From Sinorhizobium terangae (GTDB lineage: Bacteria; Pseudomonadota; Alphaproteobacteria; Rhizobiales; Rhizobiaceae), in NCBI RefSeq assembly GCF_009601505.1, contig NZ_WITC01000036.1, forward strand, positions 404,127 to 468,126: a stretch of 64,000 bases of DNA, given 5' to 3'. Of the stretch, positions 17,361-27,088 are shown piece by piece (positions within the stretch are counted from its first letter, which is position 1; each line of letters opens with the position of its first letter). The position numbers and the translations under genes were made by a program. The notes beneath the pieces were generated by a model. The model was given only the letters and a program-made list of their open reading frames with translations, searched no databases and was not told where the DNA came from.

Positions 17361-19061
17361 ATGGCGGAAGCAAGCACGCAGCAGGCGGGTTCCAATACGG
17401 GAAAAATCTGGCTGAAATCCTATCCGCCCGGCGTGCCGGCCGAAATCGGCCCCCTGCCCTATCGCTCCATCGGCGAGTTCTTCGACCACGCTGTCGCGCA
17501 ATATTCCTGGCGTCCGGCGTTCACCTGCATGGGCAAGTCGCTGAGTTTCGCCGCCCTCAATACCCATTCGGCCGCGATCAGCGCATGGCTGCAATCGCTC
17601 GGCCTCAAAAAGGGTGATCGCGTCGCCGTGATGCTGCCGAACATCCTGCCGAACCCGGTGATCGTCTACGGCATCCTGCGTGCGGGGCTGACGGTGGTCA
17701 ACGTCAATCCGCTCTACACGCCGCGCGAGCTCGAGCATCAGCTTGTCGATGCGGGCGCCAAGGCGATCTTCGTGCTGGAGAATTTCGCCCACACGGTCGA
17801 GCAGGTCCTCGCCCGCACGGTGGTCAAGCATGTGGTGGTTGCAAGCATGGGCGACATGCTCGGCGTCAAGGGGGCGGTCGTCAATCTCGTCGTGCGGCGC
17901 GTCAAGAAGCTCGTGCCGGCCTGGTCGCTCCCGGGGCATCTCTCCTTCCGGACCGCGCTTGCCAGGGGTGCGAAACTGACCCTCACGAAGCCCCACACGG
18001 CGCCGTCGGACGTTGCCTTCCTGCAATACACCGGCGGCACGACGGGCGTCTCCAAGGGCGCCACCCTCACCCATTCCAACCTGCTTTCCAACATGGCTCA
18101 GATGGAGCTGTGGCTGGAGACCGCCTTCCGGCGCAAGCCTCGTCCGGAAAACCTGACCTTCATGTGCGCGCTGCCGCTCTATCATATCTTCGCGCTGACC
18201 GTGAATTCGCTGATGGGCCTCTCGACGGGCGGCAACAACATCCTCATCCCCAATCCCCGCGACATTCCCGCCTTCGTCAAGGAACTCGGCAAGTACCGGC
18301 CAAACATCTTCCCCGGCCTCAACACGCTGTTCAACGCTCTGATGAACAACGCCGAATTCAAGAAGCTCGACTTTTCTTCGCTCGTGCTGACGTTCGGCGG
18401 CGGCATGGCCGTGCAGCGGCCTGTGGCCGAGCGTTGGATGGCGATGACCGGCTGCCCGATCCATGAAGGCTACGGCCTTTCGGAGACCTCGCCGGTCGCG
18501 ACCGCCAACCGGCTTGATACGGGCGATTTCACTGGCACGATCGGCATGCCGCTTCCCTCCACCGAGGTCGAGATCCGTGACGAGCAGGGCAATACGCTGC
18601 CGATCGGCGAAATCGGTGAAATCTGCATCCGCGGCCCGCAGGTCATGGCCGGCTATTGGCAGCGTCCGGACGAGACGGATAAGGCGATCTCGCCGGACGG
18701 CTTTTTCCGCACCGGCGACATCGGCTTCATGAATGCCGACGGGCTGACAAAGATCGTCGACCGCAAGAAGGACATGATCCTCGTTTCGGGCTTTAACGTT
18801 TTCCCGAACGAGATCGAAGAGGTTGCCGCAACCCACCCCGGTATCCTCGAATGTGCCGCCATCGGGGTTGCCGATCCGCATTCCGGAGAGGCCGTGAAGC
18901 TTTTCGTCGTGCGCAAGGATCCGGACCTCACCGAAGAGGACGTCAAGCGCCACTGCGCCGCCAACCTCACCAACTACAAGCGGCCGAGGCACGTGGAATT
19001 CCGCAACGAGTTGCCGAAGTCGAATGTCGGCAAGATCCTGCGCAAGGATTTGCGCGGCTAG
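17361..19061 (+). CDS. fadD: Long-chain fatty acid-CoA ligase FadD
   Basis: A 566-residue ANL-superfamily acyl-CoA synthetase, which activates fatty acids with ATP and CoA for beta-oxidation. The P-loop-like motif is YTGGTTGVSKGATLTHSN, the A5 motif EGYGLSETSP, the A7 motif FRTGDIGFMN, the fatty-acyl signature region KKDMILVSGFNVFPNEIEE, and the C-terminal catalytic Lys is in KSNVGKILRKDL. ATG 17361 follows GGGAGAGAGG, so the GTG further upstream at 17337 is not needed. In S. meliloti this gene, next to pgi, also influences swarming and nodulation efficiency (established for that species; applied here by synteny). Confidence 0.93.
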   Translation: MAEASTQQAGSNTGKIWLKSYPPGVPAEIGPLPYRSIGEFFDHAVAQYSWRPAFTCMGKSLSFAALNTHSAAISAWLQSLGLKKGDRVAVMLPNILPNPVIVYGILRAGLTVVNVNPLYTPRELEHQLVDAGAKAIFVLENFAHTVEQVLARTVVKHVVVASMGDMLGVKGAVVNLVVRRVKKLVPAWSLPGHLSFRTALARGAKLTLTKPHTAPSDVAFLQYTGGTTGVSKGATLTHSNLLSNMAQMELWLETAFRRKPRPENLTFMCALPLYHIFALTVNSLMGLSTGGNNILIPNPRDIPAFVKELGKYRPNIFPGLNTLFNALMNNAEFKKLDFSSLVLTFGGGMAVQRPVAERWMAMTGCPIHEGYGLSETSPVATANRLDTGDFTGTIGMPLPSTEVEIRDEQGNTLPIGEIGEICIRGPQVMAGYWQRPDETDKAISPDGFFRTGDIGFMNADGLTKIVDRKKDMILVSGFNVFPNEIEEVAATHPGILECAAIGVADPHSGEAVKLFVVRKDPDLTEEDVKRHCAANLTNYKRPRHVEFRNELPKSNVGKILRKDLRG

Positions 19062-19090
19062 GCCCCCCGTTCGCTCCAAAGTCCGCGAAG

Positions 19091-19225
19091 CCCCTCATCC
19101 GGCCTGCCGGCCACCTTCTCCCCGCAGGCGGGGCGAAGGGGATCTGCCGCAGCCGCCTCGCTCTATAATTCCCTGAAAAGTACGCCGCGCGTCCCCGCCT
19201 GCGGGGAGAGGGCTAGGGTGAGGGG
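19091..19225. repeat. RIME1-like inverted repeat pair
   Basis: Left unit 19091-19141 (CCCCTCATCC, then CTTCTCCCCGCAGGCGGGG) and an inverted right unit 19191-19225 (GTCCCCGCCTGCGGGGAGAG...GGTGAGGGGC) enclose about 50 bp. The arms can pair into a long hairpin. A second copy of the same arrangement lies at 41602-41750. The element sits between fadD and pgi and may end fadD transcription. Confidence 0.8.
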
Positions 19226-19362
19226 CAGACTCCCGGCCGGCGTAAACGTGTGGGCCGAAGCTCGGGCACCGCCTTTTTTCGCTGCAGCGCACACATGCCC
19301 TTGATTTACCGCAAACAAACCGACTAGCTATCGCAGCCAATTTCCGATGCAAGGAGCCTGCG

Positions 19363-20988
19363 ATGAAAGCGCTTGTCGAAAACCTCAAAGCCACTGCACG
19401 CGAAACCAATGCAACCGACATTCGCGCCGCCTTCGCGGCCGACCGGAACCGCTTCTCCCGCTTCAGCACGACGCTCGACGACCTCCTCTTCGACTATTCG
19501 AAATGCGCGGTGAATGACCGGATTCTCGATGGTCTCGAAGCACTGTCCAAGGCTGCGAAGGTGGAAGAAAAGCGGGACGCCATGTTCCGTGGCGACATCA
19601 TCAACATCACCGAAGGCCGCGCCGTGCTGCACACGGCGCTCAGGAACCGGAGCAACCGGCCCGTGCTTGTCGACGGCAAGGACGTGATGCCCGATGTCAA
19701 CGCTGTGCTCGATGCGATGGGGGCCTTTGCCGATGACATTCGTTCGGGCGCCTTGAAGGGCGCCACCGGCAAGAAGATCACCGATGTCATCAACATTGGC
19801 ATTGGCGGTTCAGACCTCGGCCCTGTGATGGCAACGCTGGCGCTCGCTCCCTTCCACGACGGCCCGCGGCTGCATTTCGTTTCCAATATCGACGGTGCGC
19901 ATATCGCCGACACGCTGAAACTTATCGACCCGGAAACCGCACTCTTCATCGTCGCCTCGAAGACCTTCACCACGATCGAGACAATGACCAATGCCGCCAC
20001 TGCCCGCGCCTTCATCGCCGGCAAGCTCGGCGAGGCTGCGGTCGGCCACCACTTTGCCGCCGTTTCCACCGCGCTCGACAAGGTCGCGGCCTTCGGCATC
20101 GATCAGGCGCGCGTCTTCGGCTTCTGGGACTGGGTCGGCGGACGCTATTCGATCTGGTCGGCGATCGGCCTGCCGCTGATGATCGCGATCGGCAAAGAAA
20201 ATTTCGGGCGCTTCCTCGATGGCGGCCATGCCATCGACGAGCATTTCCGGAACGCCCCGCTGCGCCAGAACATTCCGATGCTGCTTGGCCTGATCGGCTT
20301 CTATCACCGCAACGTGCTCGGCTATCCGTCGCGGGCGATCCTGCCCTACGACCAGCGCCTTGCGCGCTTCCCCGCCTATCTGCAGCAGCTCGACATGGAA
20401 TCGAACGGCAAGGGCGTCACCACGGACAGCACACCGGTCGAATTCTCGACCGGCCCCGTCGTCTGGGGCGAACCGGGCACCAACGGCCAGCACGCCTTCT
20501 ACCAACTCATCCACCAGGGCACCGACATCATCCCGGCCGAGTTCATGATCGCCGCCAATGGCCACGAAAAGCAACTGCGTCACCAGCACCAACTGCTGAT
20601 GGCGAACTGCCTGGCGCAATCGGAGGCCTTGATGAAGGGTCGCACGCTTGCCGAAGCCAAGGCACAACTCACCTCAAAGGGCATGGATGACGCCAAGGCT
20701 GACAAGATCGCGCCGCATCGCGTATTCACCGGCAACCGGCCGTCCCTGACCATCGTCTACGATGAGCTCGATCCCTTCGCGCTTGGGCGCCTGATCGCGC
20801 TCTACGAACATCGCGTTTTCGTCGAAGGTGCGCTTTTCAACATCAATTCCTTTGACCAATGGGGCGTCGAGCTTGGCAAGGAATTGGCCACGGGGCTGCT
20901 TCCGGTCGTCGAAGGCAAGGAAAGCGCCGAGGGGCATGATTCTTCGACGGCCGGCCTTGTTGCGGCGTTGTTGAAGGCGGCGCGCTGA
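19363..20988 (+). CDS. pgi: Glucose-6-phosphate isomerase
   Basis: 541 residues, cytoplasmic; interconverts glucose 6-phosphate and fructose 6-phosphate. Signatures seen: [35 protein letters not shown] and [12 protein letters not shown], plus the C-terminal active-site Lys in [15 protein letters not shown]. The start ATG 19363 has AAGGAG about 8 nt upstream. It is separated from fadD by a RIME-type repeat and from the convergent fructokinase by a composite repeat. It links imported fructose (frcBCAK, frk) to the Entner-Doudoroff and pentose pathways. Confidence 0.97.
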   Translation: MKALVENLKATARETNATDIRAAFAADRNRFSRFSTTLDDLLFDYSKCAVNDRILDGLEALSKAAKVEEKRDAMFRGDIINITEGRAVLHTALRNRSNRPVLVDGKDVMPDVNAVLDAMGAFADDIRSGALKGATGKKITDVINIGIGGSDLGPVMATLALAPFHDGPRLHFVSNIDGAHIADTLKLIDPETALFIVASKTFTTIETMTNAATARAFIAGKLGEAAVGHHFAAVSTALDKVAAFGIDQARVFGFWDWVGGRYSIWSAIGLPLMIAIGKENFGRFLDGGHAIDEHFRNAPLRQNIPMLLGLIGFYHRNVLGYPSRAILPYDQRLARFPAYLQQLDMESNGKGVTTDSTPVEFSTGPVVWGEPGTNGQHAFYQLIHQGTDIIPAEFMIAANGHEKQLRHQHQLLMANCLAQSEALMKGRTLAEAKAQLTSKGMDDAKADKIAPHRVFTGNRPSLTIVYDELDPFALGRLIALYEHRVFVEGALFNINSFDQWGVELGKELATGLLPVVEGKESAEGHDSSTAGLVAALLKAAR

Positions 20989-21007
20989 ACGAAAGCAGCG
21001 AGCGACG

Positions 21008-21278
21008 CCCCCCTCTGCCCTGCCGGGCATCTCCCCCACAGGGGGGAGATTACTGCATGATTCCTTAAATCGGAATCGATTTAAGGACAAAGTCATGAAG
21101 CAATTCAAAGTGCTACAGCGACCTTTGCGCGTCCGATTGGACGCGCGGCGCTGTAGCTGGGGGCACGCTCCTGGCCGGAGATACCTCTGCACTGGATACC
21201 GCGGGTTTGGCGGAGCGAGACTTTGCCGCTTGCCGATCTCCCCCTTGTGGGGAGATGCCCGGCAGGGCAGAGGGGGTG
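21008..21278. repeat. Composite mosaic repeat: family A element nested between inverted family C arms
   Basis: Family C arm 21008-21051 (CCCCCCTCTGCCCTGCCGGG, then CATCTCCCCC) recurs inverted at 21235-21278. Between them a family A unit spans about 21054-21157, beginning with a palindrome CCTTAAATCGG...CGATTTAAGG and continuing through CAATTCAAAGTGCTACAGCG to GCGCGGCGCTGTAG. It lies between convergent pgi and frk and probably contributes to termination from both sides. The whole 374-bp gap carries no gene. Confidence 0.8.
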
Positions 21279-21362
21279 GCGACGATTCCGGTCCAGATTT
21301 CTCCGTACTGCGATCAAATGCCGATCATATCGGCCGATGGCCTGATGTCGCAGGTATCAACC

Positions 21363-22289
21363 TCAAAGCCCGAGCTCATGCCGCCATGGCGGATTTGCGC
21401 CGGCACGCGAGACTGTGACCGCGGCTGCCTTTGCGCCGAGCGCCAGCGCCTGACGGACCGCCTCTTCGCTCAGATTTGCCACCGCACCCCTGGTCAGCAG
21501 GCTGTTGAGCTTCAATGAAGCCAGCACGCCGGCATCGAACGTATCGCCGGCGCCGACCGTATCGACAACCGCGACGCGTTCGCCGGCGACTTCCACCTTG
21601 TGGTCTCTTGTATAGCCCACCGCGCCATCGGCGCCCTTTGTGATCAGCACCAGCTTGGGGCCGCGCTTCAGCCATTCGGCGGCAAGCTCGTCATGGCTCC
21701 CTTCCATGCCGAACCAGGCGAGATCCTCGTCCGAGAACTTGATGATGTCGGACATCGCGGCCATGCGGTTCATGCGGCCGAGATGCGCCTCGCGGTCCTT
21801 GATGAAGTCGGGGCGGATGTTCGGATCGAATGAGATCACGCGTTTCTCGTGCTCGCGCACCATCAAGGCTTCGTATGTCGAGCCGCATGGCTCGGGGATG
21901 AGGCTGATCGCCCCGAAATGCAGCGCTTCGCAGGAATCGCCGAGCGCCGGCAGATGCTCCCTGGTGATCATTCGCCCCGCGGTGTTCTCGTCGAAGAAGG
22001 CATAGCTCGCATGACCGTTGACGAGTTTCACGAAGGCAAGCGTCGTGTGCAGCGGCAGGGTCGCGCAAGGGCCAAAATCGACATTCGCGGCTTTCAGCGT
22101 AGCGCGCAGGATATCGCCGAACATGTCGTCGGAAAGGCCGGTAAAGAAGCCGGTCGGGATGCCGAGCCGCCCTAGCGCGATCGCGGTATTGAAGATCGCG
22201 CCGCCGGCATAGGGGGCGAAGGCGCTCTCCCCGGCTGCCGTGTCGCGCGGCAGCATATCGATCAAGGCTTCCCCGCAGCAGACGATCAT
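21363..22289 (-). CDS. frk: Fructokinase (PfkB/ribokinase family)
   Basis: A 308-residue sugar kinase that phosphorylates fructose to fructose 6-phosphate. PfkB signature 1 is around GGAIFNTAIALGRLGIPTGF, and signature 2 is DTVGAGDTFDAGVLASL, with the catalytic Asp in GAGD. The ribosome site GAGGGAGG sits about 7 nt before the second ATG (22289), so I prefer it to the ATG at 22295 two codons earlier. Its place next to pgi and the frc fructose transporter makes fructose the most likely substrate. Confidence 0.9.
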   Translation of the reverse strand: MIVCCGEALIDMLPRDTAAGESAFAPYAGGAIFNTAIALGRLGIPTGFFTGLSDDMFGDILRATLKAANVDFGPCATLPLHTTLAFVKLVNGHASYAFFDENTAGRMITREHLPALGDSCEALHFGAISLIPEPCGSTYEALMVREHEKRVISFDPNIRPDFIKDREAHLGRMNRMAAMSDIIKFSDEDLAWFGMEGSHDELAAEWLKRGPKLVLITKGADGAVGYTRDHKVEVAGERVAVVDTVGAGDTFDAGVLASLKLNSLLTRGAVANLSEEAVRQALALGAKAAAVTVSRAGANPPWRHELGL

Positions 22290-22369
22290 CGGCATTCCTC
22301 CCTCAACGGTTATTTCTTCGATTATTCAATCGATTTAAATCAGATTTCCTGCCAAAGCCAGCGGAAAGC

Positions 22370-23068
22370 TCACTGGGCTGCGAGTGCGCTGGCGCCGCCG
22401 TTGCGGCCGGACCAGGCGAGCGGAGCGTTGAGGAAGGCTTCGACCTCGTTCAGCGTCTTCTCGTCGAACAGCGCCTGCTCGCGGGCAACCGCCAGCACGG
22501 TGCGCCACGTGGCGATGAAGTGCAGGTCGACGCCCTTCGCTTTCATGTTGCCGCGCGCTTCCGGGAAGATGTCGTAATAGAAGAGCGCGATGCCGTGGTC
22601 GACAATGCCGCCAGCCGCACGGATCGCATCGATGAACTTGAACATCGAGCCGCCGGCGGTCGTCAGGTCCTCGATCACCAGGACGCGCGCTCCTTCCGGC
22701 ATATGGCCCTCGATCTGGGCATTGCGTCCGTGGCCCTTCGGGGCCTTGCGCACATAGATCATCGGCAGGCCGAGCCGCTCGGCAAGCATGGCCGCGAAGG
22801 GAATGCCAGCCGTCTCGCCGCCGGCGACAACGTCGAACTGTTCGAAGCCGGCCTCGCGAAGGATGGTCGCGGCGGCGAAATCCATCACCGCCGAGCGGAT
22901 GCGCGGATAGGAAATCAGCTTGCGGCAGTCGATATAGACGGGGCTCGCCATGCCGGAGGAGAGCTTGTAGGGCTCGTCGGCGCGGAAATGCACCGCCTTG
23001 ATCTCCCAGAGCATTTTCGCGACCAGTTCGGCCATCACCGCCTTGTCGGTGAACGCGTTGGAAAACAT
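22370..23068 (-). CDS. pyrE: Orotate phosphoribosyltransferase
   Basis: 232 residues; joins orotate to PRPP in de novo UMP synthesis. The PRPP loop is [19 protein letters not shown], the substrate/flexible-loop Lys region is [16 protein letters not shown], and [16 protein letters not shown] precedes it. AGAAGGAGAG lies upstream of ATG 23068. It follows pyrC by 78 bp in the same orientation, so the two pathway genes are probably co-transcribed. The length is slightly above that of the E. coli enzyme (213), as usual in rhizobia. Confidence 0.95.
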   Translation of the reverse strand: MFSNAFTDKAVMAELVAKMLWEIKAVHFRADEPYKLSSGMASPVYIDCRKLISYPRIRSAVMDFAAATILREAGFEQFDVVAGGETAGIPFAAMLAERLGLPMIYVRKAPKGHGRNAQIEGHMPEGARVLVIEDLTTAGGSMFKFIDAIRAAGGIVDHGIALFYYDIFPEARGNMKAKGVDLHFIATWRTVLAVAREQALFDEKTLNEVEAFLNAPLAWSGRNGGASALAAQ

Positions 23069-23082
23069 GAATCTCTCCTTCT

Positions 23083-23120
23083 AGCGTGACCCGAAAAGCG
23101 AGAACCGGTTCTCGGCGTCA
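23083..23120. repeat. Short palindromic repeat between pyrC and pyrE (family D-like)
   Basis: TAGCGTGACCCGAAAAGCG followed by GAGAACCGGTTCTC, a 14-base perfect palindrome. It resembles the rhizobial short palindromes near 14343 and 59265, but matches only in part. Confidence 0.5.
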
Positions 23121-23146
23121 GTCGCGCGACAAACAAAACTCGTTAA

Positions 23147-24184
23147 TCAGACAACCGCCCAGTGGAGCGGGAACATCGGATCGAAAACCGTGACCGGGCC
23201 TGCTTCCGTCTCGACCTTGGCGGGATAGCGGACAGGCTCTTCGCTCTTGCGTAATGTGATCGTCTCTTCGTTGACTGGCAGGCCATACCATGCGGGACCG
23301 TTCAACGATGCAAACGCCTCGAGGCGGTCGAGCGCGCCCTCCTCCTCGAAGACATGGGCAAGGCAGCTCATGGTATTGATCGAGGTGTAGATGCCGGCGC
23401 AGCCGCAGGCGCATTCCTTGAGCGGATCGACATGGGGCGCGGAATCAGTGCCGAGGAAGAAGCGAACGTCACCGGACGTTGCAGCCGCGCGCAGCGCCAG
23501 GCGGTGCGTTTCGCGCTTGGCGACCGGCAGGCAGTAGTAGTGCGGCTTGATACCGCCGACGAGAATGGCGTTGCGGTTGATGATCAGATGGTGGGTCGTG
23601 ATCGAGCCGGCGAGATTGGCCTTCGACGACCTGATATAGTCGATGCCGTCCTTGGTTGTTACGTGTTCCATCGTGATCCGAAGCTCTGGCAGCCGCCGGC
23701 GGAGCGGGTCGAGCACAGTTTCGATGAACACCGCTTCGCGGTCGAAGATGTCGACGTCTGCGGTCGTCACCTCGCCGTGAACGCAGAGCGGCACGCCGAT
23801 CTCCGCCATTCGCTCCAGAACCGGCATCGCCTTCTCGATGTCGCGAACGCCGCTGTTGGAGTTGGTCGTCGCCCCGGCCGGATAGAGCTTGACCGCCTTG
23901 ACGAGGCCACGCCTGTAGCCCGCCTCGACATCGTCCGGGTCGGTGCCCTCGGTCAGGTAGAGCGTCATCAGCGGCTCGAACCGATCTTCCGCGGGAACGG
24001 CGGCTTGGATGCGCTCGCGATAGGCGGCCGCATCGGCGGTGGTCACGACCGGCGGCACCAGATTGGGCATGATGATGGCGCGGGCGAAGTGGCGGCTCGT
24101 GTCCGCGATCACGCCGCGCAGCATACCGCCGTCGCGCAGGTGAAGGTGCCAATCATCCGGGCGGCGGATAACGAGTTCTTGCAT
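23147..24184 (-). CDS. pyrC: Dihydroorotase
   Basis: A 345-residue class II (PyrC-type) dihydroorotase that cyclises carbamoyl aspartate. The zinc-binding HLHLRDG motif is at residues 12-18, the carbamylated-Lys region is [14 protein letters not shown], and later ligands lie in HGEV, MEHVTT and [10 protein letters not shown]. The ATG ending at 24184 ([20 protein letters not shown]) fits family N-termini; a GGGAG site is about 10 nt upstream. The longer open frame upstream is non-coding. It sits with pyrE in a probable two-gene unit. Confidence 0.95.
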   Translation of the reverse strand: MQELVIRRPDDWHLHLRDGGMLRGVIADTSRHFARAIIMPNLVPPVVTTADAAAYRERIQAAVPAEDRFEPLMTLYLTEGTDPDDVEAGYRRGLVKAVKLYPAGATTNSNSGVRDIEKAMPVLERMAEIGVPLCVHGEVTTADVDIFDREAVFIETVLDPLRRRLPELRITMEHVTTKDGIDYIRSSKANLAGSITTHHLIINRNAILVGGIKPHYYCLPVAKRETHRLALRAAATSGDVRFFLGTDSAPHVDPLKECACGCAGIYTSINTMSCLAHVFEEEGALDRLEAFASLNGPAWYGLPVNEETITLRKSEEPVRYPAKVETEAGPVTVFDPMFPLHWAVV

Positions 24185-24392
24185 GGTCAGCGTTCTCCCG
24201 ATGCTCGCGTCCGATCGGCGCGAGCGGCATTGCGGCCGGCCGGTGCGCTCGATGGGGCGGGACTTCATTTGGTGAAACCGCGCCTCGATATCATCATTGC
24301 GCCGCAAAACACAATGGCGATTCGAAAATCTGAGAGCGGGATGCGGGCGGAAAACCGCGCACACTTTTCCTCATCCCGCTTCGAGCCATCTC

Positions 24393-25013
24393 TCAGAAAT
24401 CCCGGATGACGAGGTCGGCCGGCCGGCAACTGCCGAGAACGCGCCGGGCGTTTGGAATGTCGTTGCCGAACGCCTTCGCCTTGGCGGTCTCGTCGTCATA
24501 GCCGTGTTCGAACCAGCGTTGCAGCAATCGCCGCTCGATCACCTCAAGGCCAGGATCGATGAAGATCGAAAAGTCGAAGGCGCCGTCGAGCCTGTTCCAC
24601 GGCGCCTCATCGAGCATGAGATAGTTGCCTTCGACAAGGATGATGCGCGTTTCCGGCGCGACCACCCGCGCGGACGCAATTGCCAGTTCGCGCGACCGGT
24701 CGAAGATCGGCACCAGAACTTCGCCGTCATTGGCCCGTACGGCGACGACCGTCGAGAGAAACGATCGGAAGTCGAAGGTTTCCGGCGCGCCCTTGCGGGC
24801 AAGCAGTCCCTTCTCTTCGAGCACGGCATTGTCCATGTGGAAGCCGTCCATCGGCAGGACAGCCGTCTTCTCTCCGGCCGCGACGAGCGCCTTGGCGAGC
24901 GCTTCGGAGAGCGTCGATTTGCCGGCACCCGGGGGGCCGGCGATCGCAACGACGAAACGGGCGGCGCCGGCCGCCCGTTTCAGGATCTCGTCCGTCAAGG
25001 CCCGCACATTCAT
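24393..25013 (-). CDS. frcK: FrcK, P-loop kinase of the fructose uptake locus
   Basis: A 206-residue P-loop kinase of the uridine kinase/pantothenate kinase/CoaA-like fold. Walker A is VVAIAGPPGAGKSTLSEAL; the nucleophile/substrate Asp segment is LPMDGFHMDN, and IILVEGNYLMLDE is typical of YggC/FrcK proteins. Its ATG overlaps the frcA stop as ATGA (25010-25013). In the S. meliloti frcBCAK operon this gene encodes a putative kinase whose role in fructose uptake is not essential in published work as I recall it; the true substrate is uncertain. Confidence 0.88.
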   Translation of the reverse strand: MNVRALTDEILKRAAGAARFVVAIAGPPGAGKSTLSEALAKALVAAGEKTAVLPMDGFHMDNAVLEEKGLLARKGAPETFDFRSFLSTVVAVRANDGEVLVPIFDRSRELAIASARVVAPETRIILVEGNYLMLDEAPWNRLDGAFDFSIFIDPGLEVIERRLLQRWFEHGYDDETAKAKAFGNDIPNARRVLGSCRPADLVIRDF

Positions 25014-25792
25014 GCAGCCAGCACCTCGCCGGGCGGCGCCTTGGCACCGGTCATGAAGGCGACCGCATCCGACATCGTGTATTCCTTCGGATTGATGACG
25101 CAGAGCCGACGGCCGAGGCGGTGGATGTGGATCCGGTCCGCCACCTCGAAGACGTGCGGCATATTGTGCGAGATCAAGACGATCGGCAGGCCGCGACGGC
25201 GAACGTCGAGGATCAGTTCCAGCACGCGGCGGCTTTCCTTGACGCCGAGCGCCGCCGTCGGTTCGTCCATGATCACTACCTTGGAACCGAATGCCGCGGC
25301 ACGCGCGACGGCAACACCCTGCCGCTGACCACCCGACAGCGTCTCCACCGCCTGGTTGATGTTCTGGATCGTCATCAGGCCGAGCTCCGAGAGCTTTGCC
25401 CGCGCCTGCTTTTCCATGGCCGCGCGGTCCAGCGAGCGGAACCATTTGCCCATGATGCCCGGTTTGCGGATCTCGCGGCCGAGGAACATGTTGTCGGCGA
25501 TCGACAGCGCCGGCGACAAGGCGAGGTTCTGGTAGACCGTCTCGATGCCGGCCTTCCTGGCCTCCATCGGCGAGCGGAAATTCACGGGCTGGCCTTCGAG
25601 CTGGATCTCGCCCTCGTCGGGGGTGATCGCGCCGGAGATCGCCTTGATCATCGAGGATTTGCCGGCGCCATTGTCGCCGATCACGGCCAGGATTTCACCC
25701 GGGTAAAGATCGAAATCGGCGTGGTCGAGAGCGGTCACGCGACCGTAGCGCTTGACGAGACCGCGGGCGGTGAGAATGGGTTCCTGTGCCAT
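25010..25792 (-). CDS. frcA: Fructose ABC transporter ATP-binding protein FrcA
   Basis: 260 residues with a single nucleotide-binding domain, unlike the double-domain RbsA/XylG type. Walker A is GDNGAGKSSMIKA, signature LSGGQRQGVAVARA, Walker B VVIMDEPTAALG, switch His in LISHNM. Start and stop are fused to the neighbours: ATG 25792 overlaps the frcC stop as TGATG, and its own stop overlaps frcK as ATGA. It energises import of fructose, and also ribose and mannose in the characterised S. meliloti system. Confidence 0.94.
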   Translation of the reverse strand: MAQEPILTARGLVKRYGRVTALDHADFDLYPGEILAVIGDNGAGKSSMIKAISGAITPDEGEIQLEGQPVNFRSPMEARKAGIETVYQNLALSPALSIADNMFLGREIRKPGIMGKWFRSLDRAAMEKQARAKLSELGLMTIQNINQAVETLSGGQRQGVAVARAAAFGSKVVIMDEPTAALGVKESRRVLELILDVRRRGLPIVLISHNMPHVFEVADRIHIHRLGRRLCVINPKEYTMSDAVAFMTGAKAPPGEVLAA

Positions 25793-26874
25793 CAGGCTGC
25801 TACCTTTCTGATCCACTGGTCGATTGCGACGGCGATGATGATCAGCAAGCCGATCAAGAGATAGGTCCATTGCGGGTCCGTGCCCATGAGGCGAAGCCCG
25901 AGCGAGAATACGCCGACGATCAATGCGCCGAAGATCATGCCGAGAATGGAGCCACGGCCGCCGAACAGCGAGATGCCGCCGATCACCACGGCGGTAATCG
26001 ATTCGATGTTCGCGAACTGGCCTGCCGTCGGCGAGACGGAGCCGATGCGGCCGATCAGGGTCCAGCCGGCAAGCGCGCAGATCAGACCCGAAAGTGTGTA
26101 GATAGTGACGAGCATGCCCTTGACATTTACGCCGGCGAGCTTGGCCGCCTCCGGGTCGTCGCCGACCGCGTAGACATAACGCCCCCAGGCGGTGCGGTTG
26201 AGCACATACCAGAGCAGGGTCACGAGAAGCACCATGGCGACGACGCCATAGGTGAAGACGGCATTGCCGATGCGGAAATTCTGACCGAAGAACTGCAGGA
26301 TCGGCGCGTTGGCGGAGATATCCTGTGCGCGGATCGTCTCGTTGGCGGAGTAGAGGAAGTTGGAGGCGAGCACGATCTGCCACATGCCGAGCGTGACGAT
26401 GAAGGGCGGCAGCTTCATGCGCGCAACGAGCGTGCCGTTGATAAAGCCGCAGAGCGCGCCGACGCCGAGACCGCAGAGAACCGACAAGGCCGGTGGCAGG
26501 CCGTAGCGGAACGTGAACTGTCCCATGATCACCGATGACAGCACCATCATGGCGCCGACCGAGAGATCGATACCCGCCGTCAGGACGACGAGCGTCTGGG
26601 CAGCGCCGACGATGCCGACGATCGCTACCTGCTGCAGGATAAGCGTCAGCGTGAAGGCAGAAAAGAACTTGCCGCCGAGAATGGCGCCGAAGGCGATCAA
26701 CGACAGGACCAGCACGATCAGCGGAACGGCGGCCGGGCTTGAATGAAGGAAATGCTGAAGCTTCTGAAGCGGCGTCTTGTCGTGCGTGTCGAAGGACGCC
26801 ACTTCCGTCGAGCTGTTGACCAGGACCTTTTCGAATTCCTGGGATGTCGGTGCGGCTGTATTTGGTTCGGCCAT
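25792..26874 (-). CDS. frcC: Fructose ABC transporter permease FrcC
   Basis: A 360-residue CUT2-type sugar permease with a cytoplasmic N-terminus (about 45 residues) and eight to ten hydrophobic segments. Family signatures are LTAGIDLSVGAMMVLSSVI (about 105-123) and GVNVKGMLVTIYTLSGL. The ATG ending at 26874 has GGGAGGAG about 7 nt upstream; a longer frame to 26997 lacks this. It is middle gene of frcBCAK, 214 bp after frcB and fused to frcA by overlap. Confidence 0.94.
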   Translation of the reverse strand: MAEPNTAAPTSQEFEKVLVNSSTEVASFDTHDKTPLQKLQHFLHSSPAAVPLIVLVLSLIAFGAILGGKFFSAFTLTLILQQVAIVGIVGAAQTLVVLTAGIDLSVGAMMVLSSVIMGQFTFRYGLPPALSVLCGLGVGALCGFINGTLVARMKLPPFIVTLGMWQIVLASNFLYSANETIRAQDISANAPILQFFGQNFRIGNAVFTYGVVAMVLLVTLLWYVLNRTAWGRYVYAVGDDPEAAKLAGVNVKGMLVTIYTLSGLICALAGWTLIGRIGSVSPTAGQFANIESITAVVIGGISLFGGRGSILGMIFGALIVGVFSLGLRLMGTDPQWTYLLIGLLIIIAVAIDQWIRKVAA

Positions 26875-27088
26875 GGAGACTCCTCCCGTGAACCCCACTC
26901 CCAAGGGGGTTGCATTGCTGCCGGATGCGGCCCGCCTGTGATCGCGGCGAGTTTCAGCAATTACTAAAAATTGTGCAGGTTTTCCGCGCCTTGTCAAAGA
27001 CTGCGGCGCTTACACGAAGGGCGGCCGGGGCCGCCCTTCCCTGTCACATGATCTGGCTGGACATGATCTGCCTTGACTGGGAGCCCGA

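Noticed and set aside
17334-19079. Minus-strand frame of about 580 codons opposite fadD
   Set aside because: Antisense shadow of fadD; every motif expected of an acyl-CoA synthetase is on the plus strand.
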